Counted from the first letter of the stretch, positions 51,651-61,630 are shown. The stretch: DNA of 64,000 nt from Pseudomonas cremoris (GCF_014230465.1 NZ_JAAXCY010000007.1:1-64000); one strand, 5' to 3'. Notes: generated by a model from the letters alone, not told the origin. Numbers and translations are program-made.

Positions 51651-52280
51651 TTATCCGTTCAAAGCATTTACGTAAGCATGAAACATATCGGCCATCCCAT
51701 TGGCGTACGCCACAATCTCGGCGGGCGTCCTGGGGCTTGAGGAAAAATCCTTGCCCGCCGAACTCAGCGTGCCGAGGATCAAATCACACGCCAGTGCGCG
51801 TGCGTCCGGCAGCACGTCGGGCAGTAACTCCAGCATGAACACTTCAAAGGCCTGCTGCCCGGTTGCACGTACTTCCTGGGCTTGCGGTGCGTCCCGATAC
51901 AGCGGCGCGGCGTCGTTTAGTGCGCCGCGCATTTGCGCTTCTTCGCACTCTGATTGAATGAAGGCTTGCACCAAAGTGCGCAGCCGATCCAGGGGCGCAG
52001 AGTCGGTTCTTTCCAGGATGGCGCATAGCATTTGCGTGGTTTGTTGCCATTCGTCACTTTGCAGGCGGAACAGTATTGCGGCTTTGTTGGGAAAGTACTG
52101 GTACACCGACCCCACGCTCACACCGGCCTTTTCCGCGACCCGTGCCGTGGTGAAACGCGTAGCGCCTTCCTTGGCCAAAACCTGAATAGCCGCTTGCAGG
52201 ATCGCCGCCACCAGCTCTGTGGAGCGGGCTTGTTGTGGGTGCTTTCGCGAGGTAATACGCGGGGGCTGGCGCGCTGTCAT
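51651..52280 (-). CDS. TetR-family regulator
   Basis: A 209-residue repressor: N-terminal helix-turn-helix (about 22-68, FTTARVAEKAGVSVGSVYQYFPNK) and a helical ligand domain. It is divergent from the O-methyltransferase gene and separated from it by a clear dyad operator, so it most likely represses both genes. Ligand unknown. Confidence 0.9.
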   Translation of the reverse strand: MTARQPPRITSRKHPQQARSTELVAAILQAAIQVLAKEGATRFTTARVAEKAGVSVGSVYQYFPNKAAILFRLQSDEWQQTTQMLCAILERTDSAPLDRLRTLVQAFIQSECEEAQMRGALNDAAPLYRDAPQAQEVRATGQQAFEVFMLELLPDVLPDARALACDLILGTLSSAGKDFSSSPRTPAEIVAYANGMADMFHAYVNALNG

Positions 52281-52343
52281 GAGTGGCTCCGGGGGTGGGG
52301 CGAATGCGAATAGCGAAGGCTGTGAATCACTCGCATACTTTTA

Positions 52344-52363
52344 ATGCGACGAATTAGTCGCAT
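52344..52363. promoter_or_regulatory. TetR operator
   Basis: A perfect dyad ATGCGAC-N6-GTCGCAT between the divergent TetR and O-methyltransferase genes, about 64 bp from the former and 29 bp from the latter start. Size and symmetry fit a TetR-family site. Confidence 0.65.
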
Positions 52364-52391
52364 CTTAGCCCTAACCTGACGGAAAACCATT

Positions 52392-53048
52392 ATGTCCAGC
52401 CTGACTACCGCGCCTTTGGCGCCCCTGATCGAACGTCTTTACGCCCAAGCCAGCGCCGCCACCAGTCCGGTACTGGCCTCGGTCTCCAGCGAAGAGCGAG
52501 ACCGCCTGATGCACAGCAAAACCGAATACCTCGCGCTCTATTCGATGCTCAAGGACCTATGGCTGCCGGTCTCGCGGGAGACCGGTGCCTTGCTTTACAT
52601 GTTGGCGCGCAGCACCCAGGCACGGACGATTGTGGAGTTCGGTACCTCCTTCGGCCTGTCCACCTTGCACCTGGCCGCCGCGCTGCGGGACAACGGCGGT
52701 GGGGTGTTGATCGGCAGCGAATTCGAAGCCTCGAAGGTCGAGCTGGCGCGCGAGCATTTTATCGAGGGCGGGGTGAGCGACCTGATCAATATTCGCGAAG
52801 GCGATGCACTGGTCAGCCTGGCCAGCGACCTGCCAGACCGCGTGGACTTGCTGCTGCTCGATGGTGCGAAGGCGCTGTATGGCGATGTGTTGAACCTGGT
52901 GGAAAGACACCTGCGCCCCGGTGCGTTGGTGGTGGCCGACAACACCGATTACTGCCCTGAATACTTGGTCTATGTGCGCGCGCCCGAGAACGGCTATCTG
53001 TCGGTACCCTTTAGCGACGACATCGAGCTTTCCATGCGCCTGGGCTAG
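52392..53048 (+). CDS. SAM-dependent O-methyltransferase
   Basis: A 218-residue class I methyltransferase of the catechol/caffeoyl-CoA O-methyltransferase type. SAM motif I is VEFGTSFGLSTLHLA, acidic GSEFEASKVELA follows, and DLLLLDGAKALYGDVL holds the metal-binding Asp region. Substrate unknown. Divergent from its probable TetR repressor. Confidence 0.88.
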   Translation: MSSLTTAPLAPLIERLYAQASAATSPVLASVSSEERDRLMHSKTEYLALYSMLKDLWLPVSRETGALLYMLARSTQARTIVEFGTSFGLSTLHLAAALRDNGGGVLIGSEFEASKVELAREHFIEGGVSDLINIREGDALVSLASDLPDRVDLLLLDGAKALYGDVLNLVERHLRPGALVVADNTDYCPEYLVYVRAPENGYLSVPFSDDIELSMRLG

Positions 53049-53103
53049 TCGGGGTTCCATTTCATGCAGGCCTTTTGGGCATGCCGGTGGAGCCCCTGTC
53101 GAT

Positions 53104-53724
53104 TTATCGCTTGCTGAACGCCAACCGAGCCGCAAACAACACAAAGATCATCCCGGTGGTGCGGTCCATCCACTGGATGACCTTTTCGCGGCGCAAGAAC
53201 CCGGACAGCGGTTGCGTGGCGCCAATCAGCACCAATGACCACAACAGCCCAAGCACCACATGGATGCTCACCAGGCCAAACGTCCACACGATCAACGAGC
53301 TGCCCTGGGGAATGAACTGCGGCAGGAAGGACACGTAGAAAATCCCCACCTTGGGGTTGAGCACATTGCCCAGCATGCCTTTGATAAACCAGTTGCCGGC
53401 GCGCTTGCCGTCGGTTTCGGCGGGTGCCAGTGAGCGACGCGGGCGCAGCAGCATGTTCAAGCCGAGCCAGGCCAGGTACGCCGCGCCGCAATACTTGAGC
53501 AGGTTGAAGGCTACCTCCGACACGGCAATCAACGCACCCAGGCCGAAGGCAACGGCAGCGCCCCAGATCAGGCAGCCTGCGTTGATGCCGAGGGTAGCCT
53601 GCAAGGCCTGGCGCTTGCCTTCTACCGTGGCAGTCCTGAGGACCAAGGCGGTATCGAGCCCCGGTGTCAGCGTCAGCAGGGTGGCGGCGAAGGTAAAGGC
53701 GATGAGGTTATCGGCGATGGACAT
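53104..53724 (-). CDS. LysE/RhtB family exporter
   Basis: A 206-residue inner-membrane amino-acid or metabolite exporter with about six helices. The motifs TLTPGLDTALVLRTA and GMLGNVLNPKVGIFYVSFLPQF are diagnostic of the RhtB/LysE family. The substrate cannot be told. Convergent with the O-methyltransferase gene. Confidence 0.9.
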   Translation of the reverse strand: MSIADNLIAFTFAATLLTLTPGLDTALVLRTATVEGKRQALQATLGINAGCLIWGAAVAFGLGALIAVSEVAFNLLKYCGAAYLAWLGLNMLLRPRRSLAPAETDGKRAGNWFIKGMLGNVLNPKVGIFYVSFLPQFIPQGSSLIVWTFGLVSIHVVLGLLWSLVLIGATQPLSGFLRREKVIQWMDRTTGMIFVLFAARLAFSKR

Positions 53725-53807
53725 GGGCGCGGGTATCCAAGGGAAGGCGAGGGTGGACGTTAGCGCAAGCCGAGGCGCCCTGTAAAAGGGCGCGTGATGA
53801 GTGTGGA

Positions 53808-55373
53808 TCAGCGATTGAAACGTTCAACCAACGCATATTGGGTGGACGCGGTGTTGGTCAGCTCTTTGCTCAAGTCGGTGGATTGATGGGCCTGGATCGA
53901 GGTCTGGTCGGCCAGTTCGGCGATGGTGGTGATGTTGCGGCTGATCTCCTCGGCCACCGCGCTTTGTTCTTCGGTGGCGGCGGCAATCTGGGTGGTCATG
54001 TCGGTGATATGGGACACCGCTTCACTGATGCCCACCAGTGCCTGGTCCGCTTCCAGCACCCACGCCACGCCTTCCTGGGCTTGGCGTTGACCGTGCTCCA
54101 TGCATTGCACGGCATTGTTGGATGAGGTTTGCAGTTGAAGGATCAGCGCATGGATCTGCGTGGTGGATTGGGCGGTGCGCTGTGCCAGTTGGCGCACCTC
54201 GTCAGCCACCACGGCAAAGCCACGTCCTTGTTCGCCGGCGCGGGCGGCTTCGATGGCCGCATTGAGGGCCAGCAGGTTGGTCTGGTCGGCGATGCCCTTG
54301 ATCACGTCAACCACGCTGCCGATTTCGTCGCTGTCCCGTGCCAGTTGCGCCACGGTGGCACCGGTTTCGCCGACAACCGTCGACAGGCGCTCAATGGCTT
54401 CTCGGGTGTCCCGCGCTACCTCACGCCCGCGACCGGTAAGCGCGTTGGCCTGCTGCGTCGCGTCGGCGGTGCGTTGTACGTGGCTGGCGACTTCCTGGGT
54501 GGTGGCGGCCATCTGGTTGACCGCAGCCGAGACCTGTTCGGTTTCGACGCGCTGGCGGTCGAGGCCCCTGGCGCTGGCCGTGGCCAACAGATCGGACTGC
54601 CCGGCCAGGGCGCTGAGTTGTTCGGCGCTGTCCTGCAGGCGGGTGAGGCAGGTCTTCAGGCGTGCGGCCTGGCTGAGGAACGCGGTTTCCAAGCGTGCCT
54701 GGGGGCCACTTGCGTCACTGTACATCTGGGCGATCAAGGCGTCCGATGTCGAGGGTTCTACTCCGTCGAGCAGGCGCAAGGTGCGACTGTGGCGCGCGCG
54801 TGAGCAAAGCACACCCACGGGGATCGCAACGGCCACGGCCACCGCGAGGGCTATGGGAGCACTCAGGTAGAGTCCGGCGAGGGCGCCCGCGATACCGGTT
54901 GCCGCATACGGTACGCAACTCAATACGGCCGGCAGCCAGGCGTCCTGGCGCGGCACACCGGGCTTGCCTTGGCTGATACGTTGATACAGGGCCTGGGCGC
55001 GGCGGATCTCATCGGCGCTGGGCTTGACCCTCACCGATTCGAAGCCGACCACCGTGCTGCCGTCGAATATCGGCGTGACGTAGGCGTTGACCCAATAGTG
55101 GTCGCCATTTTTCGAGCGGTTCTTGACGATGCCCATCCAGGGCTGGCCTTGCTTGAGCGCATTCCACATATGAGCAAAAACGGCGGGGGGCACATCCGGG
55201 TGCCGGACGATATTCTGCGGTGCACCGATCAGGTCGGCGCGGTCAAAGCCGCTGATATCGACAAAGGCATCGTTGCAATACGTGATCACCCCCCGAACAT
55301 CGGTGGCAGAGATGAGTTTTTGCTGCGGCGCGAGTGAAATCTCGCGCTGGGTTACTGGCTGGTTGTTGCGCAT
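53808..55373 (-). CDS. aer: PAS-containing aerotaxis-type chemoreceptor (Aer-like)
   Basis: A 521-residue receptor: N-terminal PAS domain (about 15-115, [15 protein letters not shown] and [12 protein letters not shown]), which binds FAD in Aer, a short hydrophobic segment (about 157-190) that anchors it in the membrane, and a cytoplasmic signalling domain with tip [19 protein letters not shown]. The start at 55373 has GGAGTA upstream. It senses redox or oxygen state in homologues. Confidence 0.88.
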   Translation of the reverse strand: MRNNQPVTQREISLAPQQKLISATDVRGVITYCNDAFVDISGFDRADLIGAPQNIVRHPDVPPAVFAHMWNALKQGQPWMGIVKNRSKNGDHYWVNAYVTPIFDGSTVVGFESVRVKPSADEIRRAQALYQRISQGKPGVPRQDAWLPAVLSCVPYAATGIAGALAGLYLSAPIALAVAVAVAIPVGVLCSRARHSRTLRLLDGVEPSTSDALIAQMYSDASGPQARLETAFLSQAARLKTCLTRLQDSAEQLSALAGQSDLLATASARGLDRQRVETEQVSAAVNQMAATTQEVASHVQRTADATQQANALTGRGREVARDTREAIERLSTVVGETGATVAQLARDSDEIGSVVDVIKGIADQTNLLALNAAIEAARAGEQGRGFAVVADEVRQLAQRTAQSTTQIHALILQLQTSSNNAVQCMEHGQRQAQEGVAWVLEADQALVGISEAVSHITDMTTQIAAATEEQSAVAEEISRNITTIAELADQTSIQAHQSTDLSKELTNTASTQYALVERFNR

Positions 55374-55535
55374 TCGAGTACTCCATGATTGCACTCAGCC
55401 AATCGGCGCCAACTGCGAAAAGATTAATGCACTTTTGTCATTTCGCCAGCCGCCGGTCAAAAGCCTGAAACTTCCCGATGAAAAACCCCATAATGGCGGC
55501 CATTTTTGTTTAGCCCGTTATTCTGGTGTGCCCGC

Positions 55536-57734
55536 ATGGAAATCAAGGTCAACTTTCTCGACAACCTTCGACTTGAAGCCAAGTTCGATGACTTCACGGT
55601 GATTGCCGACCAGCCCATTCGCTACAAAGGCGATGGCTCGGCACCGGGACCGTTCGATTACTTCTTGGCTTCGTCGGCGTTGTGTGCGGCGTACTTCGTG
55701 AAGTTGTACTGCCAGACGCGCAATATCCCCACGGACAATATTCGTCTGTCCCAGAACAACATTGTCGACCCGGAAAACCGCTACAACCAGATCTTCAAGA
55801 TCCAGGTGGAGTTGCCGGCGGACATCTCCGATAAAGATCGCCAGGGCATCCTGCGTTCCATTGACCGTTGCACAGTGAAGAAAGTGGTACAGGCAGGCCC
55901 TGAGTTTGTTATCGAGGAAGTTGAAAACCTCGACGCGGATGCACAAGCCCTGCTGATGCCCAACTCTACCTCCGAGGGCGGCACCTACATTGCCGGCAAG
56001 GACCTGCCCCTGGAGCAGACCATCGCCAACATGTCCGGCATCCTCGCCGGGCTGGGCATGAAGATCGAGATCGCGTCGTGGCGCAACATCGTGCCCAACG
56101 TCTGGTCGCTGCATATCCGCGATGCCCATTCGCCGATGTGCTTCACCAACGGCAAGGGCGCGACCAAGGAAGGCGCGCTGGCGTCGGCACTGGGCGAGTT
56201 TATCGAGCGGCTCAACTGCAACTTTTTCTACAACGATCAGTTCTGGGGTGAGGAGCTGGCCAATGCGCCGTTCGTGCACTACCCGGACGAGCGCTGGTTC
56301 CAGCCGGGCCCCAAGGATGAATTGCCGGCTGAAATCCTTGATGCCTATTGCCTCAAGGTCTATAACCGCGAAGGCGAACTGCGTGGCTCGCACCTGTTCG
56401 ACACCAACTCCGGGAATGAAGAGCGCGGCATTGTCTCGCTGCCGTTCGTGCGCCAGTCCGATGGCGAAGTGGTGTATTTCCCCTCCAACCTCATCGAAAA
56501 CCTCTACCTCAGCAACGGCATGAGCGCGGGCAATACCCTGGCAGAAGCCCAGGTGCAGTGCTTGTCGGAGATTTTCGAGCGGGCGGTGAAGCGCGAAATC
56601 ATCGAAGGTGAATTTGCCCTGCCGGATGTACCGGCCGACGTACTGGCCAAGTACCCAAGCATCCTCGCCGGCATTCAAGGCCTGGAAGCCCAGGGCTTCC
56701 CGGTATTGGTCAAGGATGCCTCCCTGGGCGGTGAATTCCCGGTGATGTGCGTGACCCTGATGAACCCGCGCACCGGCGGCGTTTTCGCCTCGTTCGGCGC
56801 CCACCCAAGCCTGGAAGTGGCGTTGGAGCGCAGCCTCACCGAGCTGCTGCAAGGCCGCAGCTTCGAAGGCCTGAACGACTTGCCGCAACCGACGTTCGAA
56901 GGCCAGGCCGTGACCGAGCCGAACAACTTCGTCGAGCACTTCATCGACTCCAGCGGCGTGGTGTCGTGGCGCTTCTTCAGTGCCCAGTCGGACTATGAGT
57001 TTGTCGAGTGGGACTTCACAGGTGAAGGCGAAGATTCCAATGCCCAGGAAGCCGCGACGCTGTTCGGCATTCTGCAAGGCATGGGCAAAGAGTCCTACAT
57101 GGCGGTGTACGAACACCTTGGCGCAACCGCCTGCCGCATCCTGGTGCCGGACTACTCTGAAATCTACCCGGTGGACGACCTGATCTGGGACAACACCAAC
57201 AAGGCGCTGTTTTTCCGTGCCGACATCCTCAACCTGCACAGCCTCGACGAGGAGGCGTTGCAGGCGTTGGTCGAGCGTTTGATCGAAAGCGAGCTGGACG
57301 ACTACACCGACATCACCACCTTGATCGGCATCGAGTTCGATGACAACACCGCTTGGGGCCAACTCACCATCCTGGAGTTGAAACTGCTGATCTTCCTGGC
57401 CCTGAAGCAATATGAAGAGGCCAAGGAATGCGTGGAGATGTTCCTGCAGTACAACGACAACACCGCCGAACGTGGCCTGTTTTACCAGGCGATGAACGCC
57501 GTGCTGGAGATGGAACTGGACGACGACCTGGAACTGGCCGACTACGAGACCAACTTCCGCCGCATGTTTGGCAACGAGCGGATGGACGCAGTGATTGGCT
57601 CGGTCAACGGTGACGTGCGCTTCTACGGCCTGACGCCGACCAGCATGAAGCTGGAAGGCCTGGACCGGCATCTGCGGTTGATCGAGAGCTACAAGAAGCT
57701 GCACGCAGCTCGGGGCAATGTAGCGTCAAGCTGA
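55536..57734 (+). CDS. OsmC-YcaO fusion protein
   Basis: A 732-residue cytoplasmic protein. Residues 1-145 are an OsmC-like peroxidase domain with C50 and C112 in the positions of the OsmC cysteine pair; about 170-590 are YcaO (ATP-dependent amide activation), with EGALASALGEFIERLNC and QVQCLSEIFERAVKRE; the C-terminus is acidic and helical. E. coli YcaO, linked to RimO methylthiolation of ribosomal protein S12, lacks the OsmC part. The OsmC/YcaO combination may tie YcaO chemistry to thiol-peroxide metabolism. The start at 55536 is MEIKVNFLDN. Confidence 0.9.
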   Translation: MEIKVNFLDNLRLEAKFDDFTVIADQPIRYKGDGSAPGPFDYFLASSALCAAYFVKLYCQTRNIPTDNIRLSQNNIVDPENRYNQIFKIQVELPADISDKDRQGILRSIDRCTVKKVVQAGPEFVIEEVENLDADAQALLMPNSTSEGGTYIAGKDLPLEQTIANMSGILAGLGMKIEIASWRNIVPNVWSLHIRDAHSPMCFTNGKGATKEGALASALGEFIERLNCNFFYNDQFWGEELANAPFVHYPDERWFQPGPKDELPAEILDAYCLKVYNREGELRGSHLFDTNSGNEERGIVSLPFVRQSDGEVVYFPSNLIENLYLSNGMSAGNTLAEAQVQCLSEIFERAVKREIIEGEFALPDVPADVLAKYPSILAGIQGLEAQGFPVLVKDASLGGEFPVMCVTLMNPRTGGVFASFGAHPSLEVALERSLTELLQGRSFEGLNDLPQPTFEGQAVTEPNNFVEHFIDSSGVVSWRFFSAQSDYEFVEWDFTGEGEDSNAQEAATLFGILQGMGKESYMAVYEHLGATACRILVPDYSEIYPVDDLIWDNTNKALFFRADILNLHSLDEEALQALVERLIESELDDYTDITTLIGIEFDDNTAWGQLTILELKLLIFLALKQYEEAKECVEMFLQYNDNTAERGLFYQAMNAVLEMELDDDLELADYETNFRRMFGNERMDAVIGSVNGDVRFYGLTPTSMKLEGLDRHLRLIESYKKLHAARGNVASS

Positions 57735-57746
57735 CACAAGTCCTCT

Positions 57747-57836
57747 TGTGGGAGCGGGGTTGCTCGGGAAAGTGGCGTATCAGTCAGCAGATTTATTGAC
57801 TGACCCACCGCATTCGCGAGCAAGCCCGCTCCCACA
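57747..57836. repeat. REP-type inverted repeat, family 1, copy 5 (diverged)
   Basis: Left arm TGTGGGAGCGGGGTTGCTCG carries changes (GGGG, GGGA), right arm is intact. Inner GTCAGTCA-like segments pair. It lies between the convergent OsmC-YcaO and cystathionine gamma-lyase genes. Confidence 0.82.
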
Positions 57837-57855
57837 GGTTGTCCGGTGCAGGTCG

Positions 57856-59022
57856 CTAGATTTTCCTGAGGGCCTGGGCCAAATCTGCCCTCAAATCTTC
57901 CACATCCTCAACCCCCACCGACAACCGCACCAACCCATCACCTATCCCCAACTGCGCCCGCGTGGCGGCTGGAATACTCGCGTGGGTCATGATGGCGGGG
58001 TGTTCGATCAGGCTTTCCACGCCGCCGAGGCTTTCGGCCAGGGCGAAGATTTGCACGTTTTCCAGAAACCGCGTGGCGCCGGCCAGGTCGCTGTTCAGGT
58101 CGATCGAGATCATCCCGCCAAACCCGCGCATCTGCCGGCGGGCCAGTTCGTGCTGTGGGTGAGACGCCAGGCCTGGGTAGTAGACCCTTGCCACTTGCGG
58201 CTGTTGTTCCAGCCAGGTCGCCAGGTCGAGGGCGTTGCTGCAATGGCGCTCCATGCGCAGTGCCAGGGTTTTCACGCCGCGCAGGGTGAGGAATGCATCA
58301 AATGGCCCGGCGATGGCGCCGACGGAGTTTTGCAGAAAACCCAGGCGTTCAGCCAACTCGGGGTTGTCGCCGACAATGGCGATTCCGCCGATCACATCCG
58401 AATGGCCGTTGAGGTACTTGGTGGTGGAGTGCACTACTACGTCGAAGCCCAATTCCAGCGGGCGCTGAATCCAGGGGCTGGCAAAGGTGTTGTCGGCCAC
58501 GCAGATAATCCCGCGCGTCTTGCAGATACGGGCAATAGCGCTCAGGTCGGTCAGGCTCAGCAGCGGGTTGCTCGGGGTCTCGACCCAGACCATGCGCGTA
58601 TCGTCTTGCAGGCTCGCTTCAAACGCCGACAGATCGCTCAGGTCGACAAAGCTGAAACGGTGCCCGGCGCTGCGTTGGCGCACCTTGTCGAACAAGCGGA
58701 ACGTGCCGCCATACAGGTCGTTGCCGGACACGATATGCGCACCGGCGTCCAATAACTCCAGCACCGTCGAGATCGCCGCCAGCCCGGACGCAAAGGCAAA
58801 CGCCTGGCTGCCGCCTTCCAGGTCCGCCACGCAACGTTCCAGGGCAAAGCGCGTCGGGTTGTGGGATCGGCCGTAGTCGAAACCCTTGTGCACGCCGGGG
58901 CTGTCTTGCAGGTAGGTGGAGTTGGCGTAGATCGGCGGCATCAGCGCCCCGGTGGTTGGGTCGGGGGATTGCCCGGCATGGATCACACGGGTGGCAAACG
59001 CAGCTTTATCGGACTGACTCAT
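57856..59022 (-). CDS. Cystathionine gamma-lyase-type PLP enzyme
   Basis: A 388-residue fold-type I enzyme of the Cys/Met metabolism family. The PLP lysine is K202 in HSTTKYLNGHSD; YGRSHNPTR and FASGLAAISTVL are family marks. Because its 5' end overlaps the cystathionine beta-synthase gene by 4 bases, the operon makes a full reverse transsulfuration pathway (homocysteine to cystathionine to cysteine). By sequence alone gamma-lyase, beta-lyase and gamma-synthase cannot be fully told apart; context favours gamma-lyase. Confidence 0.88.
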   Translation of the reverse strand: MSQSDKAAFATRVIHAGQSPDPTTGALMPPIYANSTYLQDSPGVHKGFDYGRSHNPTRFALERCVADLEGGSQAFAFASGLAAISTVLELLDAGAHIVSGNDLYGGTFRLFDKVRQRSAGHRFSFVDLSDLSAFEASLQDDTRMVWVETPSNPLLSLTDLSAIARICKTRGIICVADNTFASPWIQRPLELGFDVVVHSTTKYLNGHSDVIGGIAIVGDNPELAERLGFLQNSVGAIAGPFDAFLTLRGVKTLALRMERHCSNALDLATWLEQQPQVARVYYPGLASHPQHELARRQMRGFGGMISIDLNSDLAGATRFLENVQIFALAESLGGVESLIEHPAIMTHASIPAATRAQLGIGDGLVRLSVGVEDVEDLRADLAQALRKI

Positions 59023-60395
59023 GCAAGGGATCTCCGTAGGTGGTTGAGCAGGTCGACGCGGGTGATCAGGCCATGGAAGCCGGAGGCGTCGGCGATGATG
59101 GCGACCAGGCCGCGATCCAGTTCTGCCTGCAGTTCCGCCAGGCTGGCGCTGGGGTCCAGGGTGTGCAGGGTGTTGGTCATGGCGCTGGCGACAACCATTT
59201 TGAAATCCGCCGCGTCGTGGTGCAGGCCCAGCAGGATGTCGGATTCGTCGATCACGCCGACCAGATCCACACCGTCGACCAACACCGGCAGTTGTGACAC
59301 ATCCGCCAGGCGCATGCGCTGGAAGGCCGTGAGCAACGTATCGTCGGGGCTTACGCTGATCACGCGGCCGTCTTCAAAGCGGCGGGCGATCAGGTCGCGC
59401 AGGTCGCCGTAGTGTTTGTATTGCAGCAGGCCCGCGTCATTCATCCACTGGTCGTTGTAGACCTTCGACAGGTAGCGCGTGCCGGTGTCGCACACGAAGG
59501 TGACCACGCGCTTGGGCTCCGTTTGCTCGCGGCAATAGCGCAGCGCGGCGGCTAACAGGGTGCCGGTGGACGAGCCGCCCAGAATGCCCTCGGCGCGCAG
59601 TAGTTGGCGGGCATGGTCGAAGCTTTCTTCGTCGCTGATGGAATAGGCGTGACGTACGCTGGACAGGTCGGCAATCGAGGGGATGAAGTCCTCGCCAATG
59701 CCTTCCACTGCCCAGGAACCGGGGTTGATCAGCTTGCCGCTGCGGCTGTACTCGGCCATCACCGAGCCCACCGGGTCAGCCAGCACCATGGCCAACTCGG
59801 GTTGCACGCGCTTGAAGAAGCGAGTCAGGCCGGTGAGGGTGCCGGCGGAGCCTACGCCCACCACAATCGCGTCCACATCATGCTGGGTTTGTGCCCAGAT
59901 CTCCGGCGCGGTGCTGGTTTCGTGGGCGAGGGGGTTGGCCGGGTTGTTGAACTGGTCGGCGAAGAATGAATCCGGAATGTCCTTGGCCAGGCGCGCCGCC
60001 ACGTCCTGGTAATACTCGGGGTGGCCTTTGCCCACGTCGGAGCGGGTGATGTGTACTTCGGCGCCCATGGCCTTGAGGTGCAGCACCCTTTCCGTGGACA
60101 TTTTGTCGGGCACCACCAGCGCCACGCGGTAGCCCTTGGCACGGCCGACCAGTGCCAGGCCCAGGCCGGTATTGCCGGCGGTGGCCTCGATGATGGTGCC
60201 GCCCGGACGCAGGCGACCGTCACGTTCGGCGGCGTCGATCATGGCCAGGCCGATGCGGTCCTTGATCGAGCCGCCGGGGTTTTGCGATTCAAGTTTGAGA
60301 AACAGCGTACAGGGGCCGGTATCGAAGCGGCTGACCCGAACCAGTGGCGTGTTGCCGATCAGTTCAAGTACGGCGGGACGGGGGAGGCTGGGCAT
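59019..60395 (-). CDS. Cystathionine beta-synthase
   Basis: A 458-residue PLP enzyme: catalytic domain (1-~330, PLP lysine K45 in NPGGSIKDRIG, glycine loop TAGNTGLGL, GGSSTGT) followed by two CBS domains (about 335-458). The first step of reverse transsulfuration, condensing serine and homocysteine. The start at 60395 has AGGTGA upstream. First gene of the operon with the gamma-lyase. Confidence 0.92.
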   Translation of the reverse strand: MPSLPRPAVLELIGNTPLVRVSRFDTGPCTLFLKLESQNPGGSIKDRIGLAMIDAAERDGRLRPGGTIIEATAGNTGLGLALVGRAKGYRVALVVPDKMSTERVLHLKAMGAEVHITRSDVGKGHPEYYQDVAARLAKDIPDSFFADQFNNPANPLAHETSTAPEIWAQTQHDVDAIVVGVGSAGTLTGLTRFFKRVQPELAMVLADPVGSVMAEYSRSGKLINPGSWAVEGIGEDFIPSIADLSSVRHAYSISDEESFDHARQLLRAEGILGGSSTGTLLAAALRYCREQTEPKRVVTFVCDTGTRYLSKVYNDQWMNDAGLLQYKHYGDLRDLIARRFEDGRVISVSPDDTLLTAFQRMRLADVSQLPVLVDGVDLVGVIDESDILLGLHHDAADFKMVVASAMTNTLHTLDPSASLAELQAELDRGLVAIIADASGFHGLITRVDLLNHLRRSLA

Positions 60396-60523
60396 GGTGT
60401 CACCTGGTACGGGTTGGCGTAGGTGGGACAGCAAAGTGCAAAGCATGCCTTGGACCATAGGCCTGGATCGCACCGCTCGCAACCGGGCAGTCGGCTGTCT
60501 GTCTGTTTTTGGCGCATTGCCTG

Positions 60524-61471
60524 TCAGGGTGGGTTTGGTGTTCTTGGCAAGGCTGATAAAGCCGCTTGCATTACACGGTCCATGACCTGGGCCTGCCAGT
60601 CGAAGTAAGGGTTGAACGTGAGCCGTGCGTGCACCTTACCCGCCTCGCGGTAGCCCCAGGCCGAGTACCAGAGCGGGTCGCCCGCCCGGCAACGTTGAAA
60701 GTCTTCATCGGTTTGGCCGTTGAGGCATACGGGCTGGCTGCCATTGCGGCCGTACAGCGGATTGTCAGGGGCGAACAACACGCCCATATGGGAAAACTGG
60801 CTGATTCGCTCGGCGGGCAGGTGATCGCTGCGCGCCAGTAGGCGGGGTGATTGCTGCACCGCTGGCAGGTCGCCATACCAAATCATCCGTGAGTCGGGAT
60901 GGGTGAAGCGGTCGGTAAATACCTCTCTCACAAATTGCACGTCCACCACGGAGTCGTGGGCGGCACTGACGACCAGCACCGGGCGGTCGAAGGTCGCAGT
61001 GGCGAGCTTGTCGCGCACCGCTTCACTGGTTCGGTAGAACTGGGCAAAGCCGTTGGTGGGAACGTTCTGGTAGCGCAGCGGTGTCTGTTGCTGCCGGGGG
61101 CCGTCGGGGGCGCGCAGCCAGGGTTTTACCTGCGCCAGCCAAGGCAACAGCCAGATAAAACGATTGCGTGCCCTGAGCGCAGGAGAAAACATCAGCAGCC
61201 CGGCAATGTCCGGTTCGTCCATCGCGTATTCCAGCACCAGGTTGGCACCGGTGGAGAAGCCCCCCAGGTAAACCTGATCGACTTCCTGACGCAACAGGGC
61301 CACTTGCTGCGCTACCGTCGTGCGCCATTCGTCGATATCCACATCCAGCATGTCGGCCGGCTGCGTGCCATGCCCCGGTAACAGCAGTGTTCGCACCCGA
61401 TAACCGCGCGTGGCCAATTGCGCGCCGATATCGCTGAAAGAGCCCGGTGAATCGCCCAGCCCGTGTACCAA
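60524..61471 (-). pseudogene. Alpha/beta hydrolase, 5'-truncated
   Basis: About 315 residues of a serine hydrolase remain: HG loop at LLVHGLGDSPGSF, nucleophile in GGFSTGAN, and probable Asp (SAAHDSVVD) and His (SQFSHMGV). There is no ATG: the only in-frame starts are a TTG at 61471, inside the beta strand before the HG loop, and a CTG at 61495; an in-frame TAA at 61508-61510 closes the frame. Related enzymes have 60-100 more residues including an export signal. It may be a pseudogene, or use a non-standard start; the downstream part looks intact. Confidence 0.6.
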
Positions 61472-61630
61472 TAGAACGCCATGAGGCGTTCGCAGAGTGC
61501 AGCGACCTTACGCGGCTGCCCGGACTGCATCCAACCGCCAAGTGCCCGAACGGCAGGGAAATATATGACGATTAGTAACGGCCGTTAGAGGCGGTCAGGC
61601 GATGTGCCGAACGCCTCTGTCAGCACCGTC

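Noticed and set aside
55518..57704. A 728-codon open frame antisense to the OsmC-YcaO gene, and a 770-codon one antisense to nirB (47724-50036)
   Set aside because: Their translations are rich in His, Gln and Arg with no domain and mirror the codon pattern of the genuine genes. Such long antisense frames are common in high-GC DNA.
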